Positions 7,365-15,389 of a DNA stretch of 28,022 bases are shown piece by piece. A program made the translations under genes and the position numbers. The notes beneath the pieces are model-generated. The model saw nothing but the letters and a program-made list of their open reading frames with translations. It was not told the DNA's origin and did not search any database. Within the stretch, counting starts at the first letter, position 1; each line of letters begins with the position of its first letter. The stretch is from Candidatus Methanomarinus sp. HR1 (GTDB lineage: Archaea > Halobacteriota > Methanosarcinia > Methanosarcinales > Methanocomedenaceae), in assembly GCA_002926195.1 (NCBI GenBank), contig MZXQ01000008.1, forward strand, positions 20,017 through 48,038, in the 5' to 3' direction.

Positions 7365-8066
7365 TTAACTGCGCATCCAATCATCCCAGCCCTGTGCCTG
7401 CTGGTCTAAAATGTCTGTAATATCCTCTATAAGTTCTGCCGGAACACCGACCACCAGTTCATCATCTAACAGACCTGCATTCTTGGCAGCCCCATCACAT
7501 CCAATAGAGACATTTAATTGACCTGTCGTATAAGGATAACCTGTAGCATCCGCACAGGTGGATTGAATACCTGCAAAGGTAGAGGTCACCCGACCGCCGT
7601 GTCTGTAGATCACAGCATGAACGATCCGTCTTGCAGCCAGTACATTTGCAAAGATAACAATAACATCCGGTCTAATCGGTGTCTTATCAAGCGGAGCGAC
7701 AATAGTAGCAACTATTGACCCTGGAGTTGGCCTGGGCATGTTGTCCACTACTCGTTTAGCAATGCCAAGTGAGATTTCTTTATCAAGTTTATTAAAATAG
7801 AGCGACCCGGATTTGATATTATCAGGATAGTCCATAAGTCCAATGGCAGCCGCACCACCCTTACAGGTATGTTCGGGTTCTGTTGCCAGAGTTATTATAT
7901 CTTTTTTTCTTGCATTTTGCAGCATCTGACAATATCGTAGTGGTTCCTTGACTATTTCCATTCCGTCCGGAATTACTTCTTTACGGGTTAACAGTGAAAC
8001 CGCTACTGGTTTTCCTTCTAAGTTCAATATATTAACTAGTTTTGATGAGATTTTAGAATAATCCAT
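7365..8066 (-). CDS. DUF169 family protein
   Basis: A 233-aa protein of the DUF169 family. The family has no settled function known to me; members are often near methanogenesis, cofactor or redox genes. Visible features include GKPVAVSLL near residue 19, RYCQMLQNARKK (about 43-54), TEPEHTCKGGAAAIGL (about 62-77), PDVIVIFANVLAARRIVHA, and TCADATGYPYTTG with GCDGAAKNAG near the end. Cys residues in RYCQ, HTCKGG, STCAD and IGCDG may bind a metal or cofactor. The frame is open upstream to 8153, but AGGAGG lies 7 nt before the ATG at 8066, which fixes the start. It follows pantoate kinase on the same strand after 58 bp, so it may share that transcript or have its own. Confidence 0.85.
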   Translation of the reverse strand: MDYSKISSKLVNILNLEGKPVAVSLLTRKEVIPDGMEIVKEPLRYCQMLQNARKKDIITLATEPEHTCKGGAAAIGLMDYPDNIKSGSLYFNKLDKEISLGIAKRVVDNMPRPTPGSIVATIVAPLDKTPIRPDVIVIFANVLAARRIVHAVIYRHGGRVTSTFAGIQSTCADATGYPYTTGQLNVSIGCDGAAKNAGLLDDELVVGVPAELIEDITDILDQQAQGWDDWMRS

Positions 8067-8124
8067 ATTGATTCCTCCTTTTTTTTCATGAGAGTTATTA
8101 ATTATAAGTCTTATGAATTTGAGT

Positions 8125-8979
8125 TTATCTACAATATGCCCCAGATATGCCAATCCGGCTTAGACCAACCTGTCCGAACTTTTTTAATACACTACATTCT
8201 CCAAGGGTAAATACTGTATCTCCCAGCATAGCCACAGCGGGTGATTGTCCCCGGGCTTCAACAGCTTCCATAACATCCAGGGCACGACTGCTGATAAGAC
8301 CGGTCTGGAGTGCAAAATCCCGGGAAATTGACATGAAATTCTTAAGACCCGGACGTTTCAGTAATGTTGTTAATGCATTGCTTCCAACCCTGTTGATACT
8401 ATTAAGAGCTTCTCCATTACCAAGTACAGAAGCAGTATTAACTTCCCCTAAACATACCCATGATACCTCAGTCTGACTAAATGGTATGGTATCTGTTTGA
8501 CCGGTACCCGGTGCTCCGGGTTTGATACGCATTACTACTCCACCGGTACATTGACCGGATACGTCGCCCATCCCTGTTTTATTCACTACTTCAGCACAAT
8601 GAGCAATGGATGCTACCTGGTTTACTGTCTTATGAAGATTAAAGAGAGTATTCAGAGCCAGTGCCGATGCCAGGGCAGCCGCACCGCTGATACCAAACCC
8701 GAATCCCAATGGAATATCACTTTCCAGATCAATGATCACCTGTGAATGTCCAGGCTTTAATAGTCCCTTTATTACATACTCTACAGTGGGAAGATCTATC
8801 TGTTTTCCATTAAACCTAATTACTGAACCTATGTATGAAGTATCAACAGTAATTGTAGCAGTCACTCCTGCCTCAAGACACAACCCACAGCCAATAGAAC
8901 CGGCTTTAACGGGATTTTGATGCTGTCTTACTGCAAAGAAACCAGTTATATGAGCAGGAGCGTATGCTCTCCCTAACAT
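8125..8979 (-). CDS. Pantoate kinase (archaeal, GHMP family)
   Basis: Pantoate kinase phosphorylates pantoate to 4-phosphopantoate, the first archaeal-specific step toward coenzyme A, before phosphopantothenate synthetase. The N-terminus APAHITGFF, then KAGSIGCGLCLEAGVTATI, is characteristic of this family. The GHMP ATP-binding motif PLGFGFGISGAAALA lies near residues 90-104, and GMGDVSGQCTGG follows. The longest frame starts at TTG 8985; I chose ATG 8979 because GAGG lies 7 nt before it and it overlaps the coaBC stop by 7 bp, a typical coupled arrangement. That gives 284 aa, a normal length. Being coupled to coaBC supports a role in CoA synthesis. Confidence 0.9.
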   Translation of the reverse strand: MLGRAYAPAHITGFFAVRQHQNPVKAGSIGCGLCLEAGVTATITVDTSYIGSVIRFNGKQIDLPTVEYVIKGLLKPGHSQVIIDLESDIPLGFGFGISGAAALASALALNTLFNLHKTVNQVASIAHCAEVVNKTGMGDVSGQCTGGVVMRIKPGAPGTGQTDTIPFSQTEVSWVCLGEVNTASVLGNGEALNSINRVGSNALTTLLKRPGLKNFMSISRDFALQTGLISSRALDVMEAVEARGQSPAVAMLGDTVFTLGECSVLKKFGQVGLSRIGISGAYCR

Positions 8980-10202
8980 CCCCAAACCTCGATGATCCTA
9001 TCTATAATAGTTCTGGCAATAGCGGTTTTATTACCGCTTACAGGGCCAGTCCCAATTCCGCTCGAATCTAATATACAGACTGTATTTTCATTACTTCCCA
9101 TTCCTTCTTTCCCAACATCATTAGCTACAACCATTGAAAGCCCATTTTTTTTCATCAGGTTCTGCGCACTGATAAGCAATTGTTCTTTGCTTACGTTAGC
9201 AAGGGCCTTAAACCCGATAACAGGTAGACCAGGAAAATCTTCCCTGACTGTTTGTAAAAGTTTGGGTGTGGGGTAGAGAGTTAGCGTAAGTTCGTTTTGC
9301 TGTGATGGAATTTTCATTGCTTCTGGTTTTACAGTATAATCTGATATAGCGGCTGAACTTATAAGAAGATCACAACCCTTTTTGATCTCATCAAGCACAC
9401 AACAGATCATATCGCAAGTGGATACAGCTTCTATTTCTGTTATACCATAGAGTTCTCGCTTTTTCGGATGTATAAGTACAACATCCGCTCCCCTGTAATA
9501 GGACTCCTGTGCCAGTGCTATGCCTGTTAAGCCTGATGCCCTGCTGGTCAATATCCTGATAGGGTCTATTCTCTCCATAGTCCCACCACCTGTGATTATT
9601 ATTCTTTTATTATTCAAACGACCATCACCCAGTAACCGTCTTACAACAAGTACAATATCTTCATTTGCAGCTATTTTGGCAGAGTGTTCTTCTATTACAG
9701 GATCTATAATATGGATGCCCATGGCTCTAAGTTTATCAATATTATCTCTAATGGCCAGATGGTTATACATAGAACCATGCATTGCCGGAACAATAAGTAT
9801 CTGTTTACCGCTGCCTAAGGCTGTGGTAGCAAAGGTGGTAACTGGCGTATCATCGATCCCTACTGCTATCTTACTGATAGTATTAGCTGTACACGGGGCT
9901 ATCAACAGTAGATCAGCAGAACCTTCCTCACCGCAGTATTCCACATGTTCTACTGCACCGGAGATCCTGGTGATCACAGGAGAAGCTGTGGCATAATGCA
10001 GGGCATCAGGGTGAATAATATTAGTTGCAGCACTGCTCATCACTGCCTTTATCCTGGCTCCGTGTCGTATCAGTTCTCTTGAGAGTTCAATGGTCCGCAC
10101 GGCTGCAATGCTGCCTGTGACTGCCAGTATAATGGTCTTATTATGCAAAGTATCTGATAATGTCTGGTATATCTGTTGTGTGGGATGATCTGTCATAGTC
10201 AT
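8973..10202 (-). CDS. coaBC: Phosphopantothenoylcysteine decarboxylase / phosphopantothenate-cysteine ligase
   Basis: This two-domain enzyme (CoaBC, also called Dfp) joins cysteine to 4'-phosphopantothenate and then decarboxylates the product to 4'-phosphopantetheine. The N-terminal half is the FMN-dependent CoaC domain: VTGSIAAVRTIEL (29-41), the catalytic-His region VEHVEYCG, APCTANTISKIAVGI, and PAMHGSMY, the archaeal form of the PxMNxxM substrate loop. The C-terminal half is the CoaB ligase: IIITGGGTMERIDPIR and RASGLTG, with SSAAISDY further on. At 409 aa it is full length. It starts 74 bp from the divergent ftr gene and overlaps pantoate kinase, so two CoA steps are co-expressed. Confidence 0.95.
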   Translation of the reverse strand: MTMTDHPTQQIYQTLSDTLHNKTIILAVTGSIAAVRTIELSRELIRHGARIKAVMSSAATNIIHPDALHYATASPVITRISGAVEHVEYCGEEGSADLLLIAPCTANTISKIAVGIDDTPVTTFATTALGSGKQILIVPAMHGSMYNHLAIRDNIDKLRAMGIHIIDPVIEEHSAKIAANEDIVLVVRRLLGDGRLNNKRIIITGGGTMERIDPIRILTSRASGLTGIALAQESYYRGADVVLIHPKKRELYGITEIEAVSTCDMICCVLDEIKKGCDLLISSAAISDYTVKPEAMKIPSQQNELTLTLYPTPKLLQTVREDFPGLPVIGFKALANVSKEQLLISAQNLMKKNGLSMVVANDVGKEGMGSNENTVCILDSSGIGTGPVSGNKTAIARTIIDRIIEVWGC

Positions 10203-10276
10203 AACATCATTTTATCGAACAATTTCGAAGAGTATATGTAGTCATCAGTAAAATCAGTTACTCTGAGGGATACATA
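10203..10276. promoter_or_regulatory. Divergent coaBC / ftr promoter region
   Basis: Only 74 bp separate the two start codons. A single TATA-like AGTATATGTAG (about 10230-10240) is readable on both strands and sits about 30-45 nt from each ATG, so the two genes may share it. CTGAGGGATACAT before ftr gives a usable ribosome binding site (GAGGG); the coaBC side shows none and may have a very short leader. Confidence 0.4.
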
Positions 10277-11173
10277 ATGGAAATAAATGGTATCGAAATA
10301 GAAGACACATATGCAGAAGCATTTCCTATAAAAATTGCAAGAGTACTGATCACCGGCGCTACCAAACATTGGGCACTTGTAGCAGCCACAGAAGCAACCG
10401 GATTCGGAACATCGGTTATTGCATGCCCGGCTGAAGCCGGCATTGAAAAAGTCGTGTGTGGCAGTGAAACCCCAGACGGTAGACCTGGCGTTTATGTTCA
10501 GATATGCACCTTCGGGTACAAAGGACTTGAAGAGCAATTGATGAACAGACTGGGTCAGTGTGTACTCACAGCACCCACAGCCCATATGTACAATGGATTA
10601 CCTGATGCGCAGAAGCAGTTTGACACTGGTTTTAAGCTTAAGTTCTTTGGTGACGGACAGGAATTTGAACTGGATGTCGGCGGGCGTAAGGCTTTCGGTA
10701 TTCCTATGATGGAAGGTGACTTTATTACCGAGCACAGTATTGGTGCAGTAGAAGGTATTGCCGGAGGCAATTTCTTTATGCTTGCTGAGAATAAGATGGC
10801 AGCTCTGACTGCAGCAGAAGCAGCCGTGGATGCTATTGCCGAAGTGGAAGGCGTTATAACACCATTCCCTGGTGGGATTGTAGCCAGCGGTTCAAAGGTC
10901 GGTGCAAATACCTATTCATTTATGCATGCAACTTCCAATGAGAAATTCTCACCAAGTATTAAGGATAAAGTCGAAGGAAGCAATGTACCTGCTGATGTGA
11001 ATGGTATTTATGAGATAGTGATTAACGGACTTAATGAGAAAGTGATTTCAGAAGCCACCAGAGCAGGAATTGAAGCTGCCATACAGATACCTGGAATGAA
11101 GAAGATATCTGCAGGTAACTTTGGCGGTACACTTGGTCCTTATAAGTTCAAGTTACACGATATTATGAAGTAA
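10277..11173 (+). CDS. ftr: Formylmethanofuran:tetrahydromethanopterin formyltransferase
   Basis: Ftr moves the formyl group between methanofuran and tetrahydromethanopterin, a cytoplasmic C1-pathway step that runs toward CH4 in methanogens and toward CO2 in methane or alkane oxidisers. The 298-aa protein starts MEINGIEIEDTYAEAFPIKI and carries ATEATGFGTSVIACPAEAGI, SETPDGRPGV, LGQCVLTAPTA, EGIAGGNFF, ITPFPGGIVASGSKVGANTY and KKISAGNFGGTLGPYKFKLH, all highly conserved in Ftr. Length matches the family. A GAGGG binding site precedes the ATG. The gene is monocistronic, with its own terminator hairpin. Confidence 0.97.
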   Translation: MEINGIEIEDTYAEAFPIKIARVLITGATKHWALVAATEATGFGTSVIACPAEAGIEKVVCGSETPDGRPGVYVQICTFGYKGLEEQLMNRLGQCVLTAPTAHMYNGLPDAQKQFDTGFKLKFFGDGQEFELDVGGRKAFGIPMMEGDFITEHSIGAVEGIAGGNFFMLAENKMAALTAAEAAVDAIAEVEGVITPFPGGIVASGSKVGANTYSFMHATSNEKFSPSIKDKVEGSNVPADVNGIYEIVINGLNEKVISEATRAGIEAAIQIPGMKKISAGNFGGTLGPYKFKLHDIMK

Positions 11174-11201
11174 GGCTTTTGGTCTTACTTTTTTCTTTTT
11201 T
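11168..11201 (+). terminator. ftr terminator
   Basis: AAGTAAG (11168-11174) pairs with CTTACTT (11184-11190) across a 9-nt loop, followed by a T-rich tail to about 11201. The stem overlaps the ftr stop codon. Confidence 0.75.
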
Positions 11202-11353
11202 ATTAATTAAAAGCAATATTGATGATTTAATTTATAATTCAATTAAAATTAGTATTATGATATAGTATAATTTGGAATTTATAGGTAAAAGGTGAAAATG
11301 ATCATATTTACCATAATTGTTCATAAACGATCAGGAAATCTCATAAAAAAATA

Positions 11354-11367
11354 GAAAGATATAAATC
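11354..11367 (+). promoter_or_regulatory. Promoter of the cytochrome-rnf operon
   Basis: GAAAGATATAAATC combines a purine-rich BRE-like stretch with a TATA box, about 75-85 nt before the first gene (ATG 11440). That predicts a leader of about 50 nt. Upstream, 11202-11353 is AT-rich with other weak TATA-like sequences (for example TATAGTATAA near 11262) and no gene. Confidence 0.5.
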
Positions 11368-11439
11368 ACACCAATAACTCTAACAGATGCAATACCATAT
11401 AAAAAAAATAGCAAGAACTCTTATTTCAGGGTGAATGGA

Positions 11440-11688
11440 ATGCTGCAGAATAATAATACAATAGGAATAGTATCAATAGCATTAGCAATTTTAATTATTT
11501 TCGGATTACTTCTATTTTTCAATATAACTTTTGATCCTGAAAAAGCTATTTCAGCCGGATCGGATAAACTAGAGTGGATAAATTATTTCATAAAGTTTTA
11601 TGTTATTATCAGTGTGATCGGTCTGAGCGCTAATTTAATTTTAATGCATATTATATTTACTAGAATGAAAGGATTTTATGAAGGGTAA
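11440..11688 (+). CDS. Small two-helix membrane protein at the head of the rnf operon
   Basis: An 82-aa protein with two hydrophobic helices (about residues 7-27 and 50-72) joined by a polar loop (DPEKAISAGSDKLEW). I do not recognise a named family. The frame opens at GTG 11431, but AGGGTG lies before the ATG at 11440, which I take as the start. Being the first gene of the operon, 5 bp before cytochrome b and of matching topology to the 81-aa protein after it, it is likely a small subunit or anchor of the cytochrome b part of the Rnf supercomplex. A His in the second helix (LMHIIF) could be structural or a ligand. Confidence 0.7.
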   Translation: MLQNNNTIGIVSIALAILIIFGLLLFFNITFDPEKAISAGSDKLEWINYFIKFYVIISVIGLSANLILMHIIFTRMKGFYEG

Positions 11689-11693
11689 TTAGC

Positions 11694-12371
11694 ATGTATA
11701 ATCAGATAGAACGATTTACTTCAAATCAGATCACAGTTCATTTTTTGGCTGCAATGTCCTTGATGATATTATATATTACAGGGATTCCACAGCTATATCC
11801 CGAACATCTCGGGTGGATCATAGACCTGATAGGCTTATCAAAAGTTATGTTCATCCACAGGATAGCTGGTTTCGGACTAATATCAGTAGCTGTTTATTAT
11901 CTGATATTTTCGATCATATCCATTATTATTAATGGCAGGAGATATTATGAAAAGATCATATTCCCGAACTCCGGTGATATTTTAGATTATGTAAATGATA
12001 ACCTGTCAATACTGGGACTGGAACAGCAGAGAATTGATTATGATAAATACAGCTGGCTTGAAAAAGGTTTGATATGGAGTGTAATTCTTATAGATTGTAT
12101 AATCATGGGTATAACAGGCATTATCCTATTTGCACCATGGACATTTGCATCCGTCCTTCCACAATCAACTCTATTGACAATCAAAATAATCCACGCAGGT
12201 TTAGCTATTGTAAGCCTTTGCGTTATTCTGCCGCATTTTTATTTAGTACATTTAAGTCAGTTCAAATTCCCTATGTCAAATACTATGTTCACAGGGACGA
12301 TATCAGAAGAAGAAGCACAGGAGGAGTATCCCAAGTGGTACAGGGAAATAACAGGTGAAAAATATGATTGA
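11694..12371 (+). CDS. Dihaem membrane cytochrome b
   Basis: A 225-aa protein with four membrane segments (about 14-34, 52-78, 124-146, 163-187) and the His set of the cytochrome b561 / formate dehydrogenase gamma fold: H16 (TVHFLAAM...YITG), H55 (FIHRIAGFG), H167 (KIIHAGLA) and H181 (ILPHFYLVH; H186 follows). Such proteins carry two b haems and pass electrons across the membrane between periplasm-side cytochromes and a quinone-like carrier, methanophenazine in this group. The hydrophilic loop at 80-123 faces one side, and a charged tail ends the protein. Its place just before the multihaem cytochrome c and rnfC suggests it connects Rnf to the membrane carrier pool. Confidence 0.85.
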   Translation: MYNQIERFTSNQITVHFLAAMSLMILYITGIPQLYPEHLGWIIDLIGLSKVMFIHRIAGFGLISVAVYYLIFSIISIIINGRRYYEKIIFPNSGDILDYVNDNLSILGLEQQRIDYDKYSWLEKGLIWSVILIDCIIMGITGIILFAPWTFASVLPQSTLLTIKIIHAGLAIVSLCVILPHFYLVHLSQFKFPMSNTMFTGTISEEEAQEEYPKWYREITGEKYD

Positions 12372-12609
12372 AAAGATCGGTTTCCCACTGGTATTATTCT
12401 CAATGCTGACAATTGTCCTTGTTGAAACCGGAATATGGACTAGCGGAATTGTTATAACTATCGGACTTAATCTGGCCATACTGCTGGTATTAATTCAGAT
12501 CATAGCAATTCTGTATGGATTCACCAAATCCCTGACAATATTCAACAAAGCACAACGTCATCCGCATTATTCAACAGCACGGACGGCTTCGATTAACAAA
12601 GAGGATTAA
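12364..12609 (+). CDS. Second small two-helix membrane protein
   Basis: An 81-aa protein with two hydrophobic helices (about 7-22 and 28-52) and a basic, His-containing tail (QRHPHYSTARTAS). No family recognised. A GTG at 12355 is in frame, but the ATG at 12364 follows AGGTG by about 6 nt and overlaps the cytochrome b stop, so I use it. With the 82-aa protein it brackets cytochrome b, suggesting that all three form one membrane module. Confidence 0.68.
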   Translation: MIEKIGFPLVLFSMLTIVLVETGIWTSGIVITIGLNLAILLVLIQIIAILYGFTKSLTIFNKAQRHPHYSTARTASINKED

Positions 12610-12627
12610 TCAGAGAGTGGTACTAAA

Positions 12628-14058
12628 ATGACAAAAGTGATTATTGGTTTTATTGTTATTATATTAACACTTACTATTATAATTTTTTTCGGCAACCTCA
12701 ATTATAATGGGAACCAGGCTCAGGCCGCCCATTATATTGGAAATGGTTCCTGGTCGGATGAGGCATGTGAGGGTTGTCATTCAACTGCGGATACAGATGT
12801 ACTTAACTCATACCATGTACAGAATGTTAATAATAAGTTCATTGAAGCAGAGTGGAATATCCTGCACTTGAATTTACTTGATACAACTGCAGGAAAAAGA
12901 ATAGCAGCAGGATGCGATCAGTGTCATATACATGGTATTCCCGCACATAGTGCCTCAATCGCTACTGCCGCTGCAGAGGTAGAATGTACTTCCTGTCATT
13001 TTAGAAAAGATGATCTCTATACTGTTCATGATACCGATGGAATTATCGGAGGAAGTATAACCACAGATTGCGCAACATGTCATCAGGAGGATAAGGACAG
13101 TGATGATGGTATAATTGACTGGACCAGCCCATCCGAAATAACATGTGCCAGAGAATGCCATTTGAGTGATGTGGAGGTCACTGCGCAGATGTGGGGTAGT
13201 GATGACTATAACAGATACGATGTACATGCCAATGCGAATGTTACTTGCTTAGAGTGCCATGTAACTGAAAATCACCAGATAAGCAAAGATAGTATCGTCA
13301 ATTTTTCAAAACCATCTGACAACACCTATCCAATGAAACAATGTATAGACTGCCATGCAGGTATCACACACGGCATGATCGTTGATGCGCACCTTAAAAA
13401 AGTAGGGTGTGAAGCATGTCATGTCCCAATTCTCCCTGGCGGAGAACTATCCGGAGGTATGCCAATATCATCTATAGATTATTCAACAGGGCATAAAAAA
13501 GTTACATATAGACACCAGGATTTCCTGCCCTCATTCGGATGGTTCAACGGGATTACAGAGGGAATACCTCATTCATGTGACAAGGAAGACCCTGATGCAA
13601 TTCTTAAACCCTGTAATGTGATCAGCATAACCTGGTGGGATGAAGGGAATGATAAAAATATTACGAGTAATCCCAACTCAAGTACACTTAGAGGTATTCC
13701 GATCTTACTTTCCCATGTAAGGGCTGCCGGTATAATTAAAGATAGCAATAAGAGCATTAAGAACATGCAAAATTTCGATTTTAATTATGATAAGATCCCT
13801 GACTATCCCGATGCTGTATTGAGAAATACGGATGCATATTATCCGGTAAGCCACAACATTGTATCGAAAGAAAGTGCACTTGGGAAGAGCGCACTATGGT
13901 GTGCTGATTGTCACGGCAATACATCTGTAATAGACTGGATCGCCCTGGGATATGAATCTGACCCCGCCCAGACCGACCCACCAACAGATTTTACCACCTA
14001 TGAAGTCACAGTTGAGATAATCCCGGAAAGACCAAAACCTGTTGAGGTGATTAAATGA
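12628..14058 (+). CDS. Nonahaem c-type cytochrome of the Rnf operon (MmcA-like)
   Basis: A 476-aa exported cytochrome. Residues 5-22 form a signal helix with a likely cleavage after AQA (31-33). Haem motifs: CEGCH 47, CDQCH 96, CTSCH 120, CATCH 148, CARECH 173 (CX3CH), CLECH 207, CIDCH 239, CEACH 261 and CADCH 425, giving eight CXXCH plus one longer-spaced site. Many free His residues can be distal ligands. A gap of 160 residues without haem separates sites eight and nine. It sits directly before rnfC with an ATGA overlap, the place taken by the multihaem cytochrome MmcA in Methanosarcina acetivorans, which exchanges electrons with Rnf and extracellular acceptors. The role here is inferred from that. 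No S-layer or C-terminal anchor was seen. Confidence 0.92.
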   Translation: MTKVIIGFIVIILTLTIIIFFGNLNYNGNQAQAAHYIGNGSWSDEACEGCHSTADTDVLNSYHVQNVNNKFIEAEWNILHLNLLDTTAGKRIAAGCDQCHIHGIPAHSASIATAAAEVECTSCHFRKDDLYTVHDTDGIIGGSITTDCATCHQEDKDSDDGIIDWTSPSEITCARECHLSDVEVTAQMWGSDDYNRYDVHANANVTCLECHVTENHQISKDSIVNFSKPSDNTYPMKQCIDCHAGITHGMIVDAHLKKVGCEACHVPILPGGELSGGMPISSIDYSTGHKKVTYRHQDFLPSFGWFNGITEGIPHSCDKEDPDAILKPCNVISITWWDEGNDKNITSNPNSSTLRGIPILLSHVRAAGIIKDSNKSIKNMQNFDFNYDKIPDYPDAVLRNTDAYYPVSHNIVSKESALGKSALWCADCHGNTSVIDWIALGYESDPAQTDPPTDFTTYEVTVEIIPERPKPVEVIK

Positions 14059-15389
14059 CAACAGAAGAGGTAAAAAAAGAAACTCCAAAAAAGAAAAAGG
14101 AGTCAGGTAAACAAGTGGTCATCCCATTATTGCAGCATATTGGCATAACCTGTAAACCGCTGGTGAAAGTAAAAGACGAGGTTCTGATCGGTCAGAAGAT
14201 CGGTGAGAACAGTGATGGCCTTTGCGCACCGGTCCACTCAAGTATAGCAGGACATGTTGTTGCCATAGAAGAACGACTTCATCCACTATGTGGAAAAATA
14301 TCAAGCATAGTTATTGAATCTGATGAGACTAACAGGGCAATTGAGTATAACCCACATAATAACCCTTCAAAAGAAGATATTATTAATGCAGTACAAGAAG
14401 CAGGAATAGTTGATCTTACCGGATATCCTTTGTATGATATGCTCACCACATATAATAGAATAGATACTGTCCTGATCAATCTAACCTTTCCAGGCGATGT
14501 TAACAGCAACTGTGCTCCCGAGAACATCCCAAAGATCATTGAAGGGATGAAACTACTGATGAAAGGGTCAGGTGCACTGGATGGTGCATTTATTATTCAC
14601 AAATACAATCAATCGCTATCTTCGGTGATAAAATCCAAGCTGCATGATGAGAATATTGAAATATTTACAGTCAAAGATAATTATTCCCCGACTATGGCAA
14701 ACCTGTTAGCCTATGAGATTACAGGTATTCCGGTTCCGAATACACAGACCCCGCTGGATGCAGGAGTAATACTGTCAAGTGCCAGCGGAGCACTGGCAGT
14801 CACCAGGGCAGTGAATGAGGGGATACCTCATATCGAGGCCAATGTCACTGTTTCTGGAGCTGTACGCAACCCTGGCACGCGACGTGTGAATATAGGGACA
14901 AGTTTCAAGGAAGTAATACAATCAAGCGGCGGGTATTCGGGCGAACCCGGTAAGATCATCATGAATGGAAGCTTGAACGGGACCGCCCAGCCAAATGACG
15001 AAGTGCCTGTGATCAAATCCACGACTGAGATCATTGTTCAGTCTACTGATGAAGTATTGTGTGAGAGCCCGGGTCCATGTATACACTGTGCACGCTGTGT
15101 GGATGTATGTCCTGTTAATATATTACCAGGCAGGATCGCTTCATTTTCTGATATGGGTATGTATGATGAATGTTTTAAAATGCACGTTAGTAGTTGTATT
15201 GAATGCGGTCAGTGTTTTTATGTCTGCCCTTCGAATCGACATCTTGTACAGCTGATCAAGTTTGCCAAAGTAGAACTGGTTAAATTACTTACCATTCCGG
15301 ATGAGGAGGCTACTCCCATTCCGGGATGTCAAACATGTGAGAATCCCTGCCTGTTAGGGGAACCATTTATTTCAGGAGGTATAGCATGA
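14055..15389 (+). CDS. rnfC: Rnf complex subunit C
   Basis: RnfC is the peripheral subunit of the Na+-translocating ferredoxin-oxidising Rnf complex, carrying flavin-binding and ferredoxin-like domains. The 444-aa protein has PLLQHIGITCKPLVKVKDEV and GQKIGENSDGLCAPVHSSIAG near the N-terminus (barrel-sandwich fold), a Rossmann-like centre, a SLBB-like part (VTVSGAVRNPGTRRVNIGT), and two [4Fe-4S] motifs: C342xxC345xxC348xxxC352P and C381xxC384xxC387xxxC391P. A further Cys set (GCQTCENPC) lies near the end. The N-terminus is Lys-rich. It overlaps the cytochrome c stop and rnfD start by ATGA, so expression is coupled. Confidence 0.96.
   Translation: MTTEEVKKETPKKKKESGKQVVIPLLQHIGITCKPLVKVKDEVLIGQKIGENSDGLCAPVHSSIAGHVVAIEERLHPLCGKISSIVIESDETNRAIEYNPHNNPSKEDIINAVQEAGIVDLTGYPLYDMLTTYNRIDTVLINLTFPGDVNSNCAPENIPKIIEGMKLLMKGSGALDGAFIIHKYNQSLSSVIKSKLHDENIEIFTVKDNYSPTMANLLAYEITGIPVPNTQTPLDAGVILSSASGALAVTRAVNEGIPHIEANVTVSGAVRNPGTRRVNIGTSFKEVIQSSGGYSGEPGKIIMNGSLNGTAQPNDEVPVIKSTTEIIVQSTDEVLCESPGPCIHCARCVDVCPVNILPGRIASFSDMGMYDECFKMHVSSCIECGQCFYVCPSNRHLVQLIKFAKVELVKLLTIPDEEATPIPGCQTCENPCLLGEPFISGGIA

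Noticed and set aside
10199..10585. Cys-rich 128-aa open frame on the minus strand
   Set aside because: It lies antisense to the start of ftr, a firmly identified gene; the Cys richness is the shadow of its codons.
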